The notes below the pieces were generated by a model. That model was not told where the DNA came from and made no database searches. It saw only the letters and a program-made list of their open reading frames with translations. 42,500 nt of DNA. It comes from Neocallimastix lanati (nom. inval.) (Eukaryota; Neocallimastigomycota; Neocallimastigomycetes; Neocallimastigales; Neocallimastigaceae). Below, one piece after another: positions 40,898-42,500 of the stretch. A program made the position numbers and the translations under genes. The stretch is from the NCBI GenBank assembly GCA_016946835.1, contig JACVTC010000003.1, positions 2,701,001 through 2,743,500 on the forward strand, in the 5' to 3' direction. Each line of letters begins with the position of its first letter. The stretch's first letter is position 1.

Positions 40898-42500
40898 TCT
40901 CATAATAGTATTTGAGAAAAATGAAGCTGAGAAGTTACCACCACACAGGGAATATGATATGTCAATTGATCTTATTCCTGGTGGCCAATTATTCTTCGGT
41001 CCAATCTACTCTCTTACCGTTCCGGAAATGAAAGCCTTGAAAGAGTATATTCAAGAAAATCTTAGAAAAAAGTTCATACGAAAATCAAAATCACCAGCAG
41101 GTGCTCCAGTTATATTTGTATTGAAACGCGATGGAACTCTCAGATTATGTGTCGATTATCGACGCTTGAATGCTATTACAATCCGTAATAGTTACCCGAT
41201 TCCAAGAATAAATGACTTAATGGAATCTTTTAAAGGTGCAATGATATTTACCCGTCTTGACTTAAGATCCGCCTACAACCTTATAAGAATTAAAGAAGGG
41301 CATGAATATCTTACAGCGTTTAGAACTCCTTTAGGGCATTTCGAATATCTCGTAATGCCTTTCGGGCTTAGAAACGCGCCTTCCGTTTTCCAACGTTTCA
41401 TTCATGATATACTTAACGACTGTATTGGTATTTTTGTTAGAGTTTACCTTGATGACATAATTATCTATTCCAAATCCTTAAAAGAGCATATTAACCATGT
41501 AAGAACTGTTTTAAAAATTCTTATTGATAATGGATTATATGCTAAATTAGAGAAATGTGAGTTTCATGTAACTGAAACCACATTCTTAGGCTTCACAGTT
41601 TCCAATAAAGGGCTAACTATGGATAAAAATAAGGTCAAATCAGTACTCGATTGGCCAAGTCCTAAAAATGTTAAAGAATTGCAAAGTTTCCTTGGATTAT
41701 GTAATTTCTATAGAAAATTTATAAAAGACTTTGCAAAAAACATGGAACCCCTTCGCAAACTTTTAAAAAAGGAAAATCCTTTTATCTGGGATAAATCAGC
41801 TGAAGATGCTTTTCAAAAGTTAAAGGACTCTTTTAAAGCTGATGATTTTTTAATATTTCCTGATCCTGATAAAGAATTTATAGTTGAAACCGATGCAAGT
41901 GATTTTGCAGTCGGATGTATACTTTCTCAGGTATCTAGTGAAGATAATCAATTGCATCCTGTGGCATTTCACTCCAGATCCCTTAATAAAGCAGAAGCTA
42001 AATATACTATCTATGATAAAGAGCTTCTTGCTATTATTACTGCATTTGAAACCTGGAGACATCATCTTGAAGGTGCCAAGTTCCCAGTTCAAGTAATAAC
42101 AGATCATAAGAATCTGCTATACTTTAAAAAACCACAACATTTAAACCAACGACAAATTCGTTGGAGCCTTTTCCTGTCTAAATTCGACTATAGGATTGCG
42201 TATAGAGCTGGCTCAAAAAGTGGAAAGCCTGATGCTTTATCCAGGAGACCAGATTATAAATCCACACATCCCGTGGAACAACAATCCTTAATTAATAAGA
42301 ATGCTTTTTGTTGTGCTACTAGCGACAATATAAGTAAACTTATTAAAGCACAGAAAGAAGACCAATATTGTCAAAATATCCTTTCTAAATTAAGAGATCA
42401 GTCGAAAAAACTAAATAGTTCTCTATTTACTCTCGTCGAGGGAATTCTTCATTTCCAAAAAAGAATTATTGTTCCATCTAGTCTCAGGGCATGGATTTTA
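40842..42500 (+). CDS. G3 Pol polyprotein (RT, RNase H, integrase start), partial
   Basis: An open frame from just after a TAG (40839-40841) to the window edge without a stop, about 553 codons, with no ATG near its start, so it is probably made by +1 frameshifting from Gag-PR. Contents: [15 protein letters not shown] leader; RT with SPAGAPVIFVLKRDGTLRL, LDLRSAYNLIRI, LVMPFGLRNAPSVFQ and catalytic YLDD (41445-41456); connection with FLGLCNFYRKFIKDF; RNase H with [29 protein letters not shown] and SGKPDALSRRPD; then the region before the integrase zinc segment. All RT and RNase H key acidic residues I can place are kept. Integrase and chromodomain lie beyond the window. Confidence 0.92.
40859..40865 (+). 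promoter_or_regulatory. Candidate +1 ribosomal frameshift site
   Basis: In the Gag frame the overlap contains CCG AGG C. Slipping past the A at 40862 puts ribosomes in the Pol frame. The layout resembles the Ty1 site CUU AGG C, with a slow AGG codon in the A site. An alternative +1 site is TTC TGA T at the Gag stop (40892-40898). Confidence 0.4.

Larger units (their letters stand above)
38059..42500 (+). mobile_element. Ty3/gypsy retrotransposon G3, runs off the window
   Basis: Inferred 5' LTR 38059-38759, self-complementary primer site, A-rich leader, Gag-PR frame and an open Pol frame reaching the window end in the integrase N-terminal region. All frames seen are intact apart from the one-base phase change between Gag-PR and Pol, which may be programmed. 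A potentially active element. Confidence 0.88.

Overview
The window looks like a repeat-rich stretch of nuclear DNA from a very AT-rich fungus, most likely an anaerobic gut fungus (Neocallimastigomycota). The reasons are the extreme A+T content outside exons, short AT-rich introns (5' sites mostly GTAAAT or GTAATA), Asn-rich proteins, a fungal-type regulated chorismate mutase, and a mixture of chromovirus, copia, LINE and FLYWCH/MULE relics. The phylum is inferred; a fungus is better supported.

Only about 6.4 kb (12259-18656) is conserved host sequence. It holds four intron-containing genes, all rebuilt here exon by exon with matching reading phases: IK/RED spliceosome protein (minus, 7 exons, 653 aa), RPS29/uS14 (plus, 3 exons, 56 aa), RPL43/eL43 (plus, 4 exons, 92 aa, with a 3-nt first coding exon and a 6-nt microexon), and ARO7 chorismate mutase (minus, 6 exons, 275 aa). 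IK and RPS29 are divergent over 306 bp; RPL43 and ARO7 converge with 331 bp between stop codons.

Left of the island (1-11709) lie decayed retroelements: a copia RNase H fragment on plus (183-630), a LINE on minus (about 1950-5480), and a long copia pol relic on minus (6872-10790) with a probable LTR (11380-11709). An inverted copy of that LTR lies at 7-193. Right of the island is a 4.1-kb palindrome of TAAAA/TTTTA satellite (19660-23750), a MULE transposase relic (23901-25090), and then AT-rich DNA with minisatellites.

The right third (28130-42500) is a nest of Ty3/gypsy chromoviruses. Element G1 (28318-35305) has near-identical LTRs and a 5-bp target duplication, and sits inside an LTR of family G2. 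It is complete except for one 2-nt deletion in the integrase. G2 also left a minus-strand relic (35940-37800) whose LTR is joined directly to the integrase core. G3 (38059 to the window end) has an open Gag-protease frame and an open pol frame one base out of phase.

The main discovery candidate is in G1 and G3. In both, the 11 bases just after the 5' LTR are exactly complementary to 11 bases inside the LTR that begin 36 nt after the start of a TATAAATA box. This is the layout expected for Tf1-type self-primed reverse transcription, found in two distinct families side by side.
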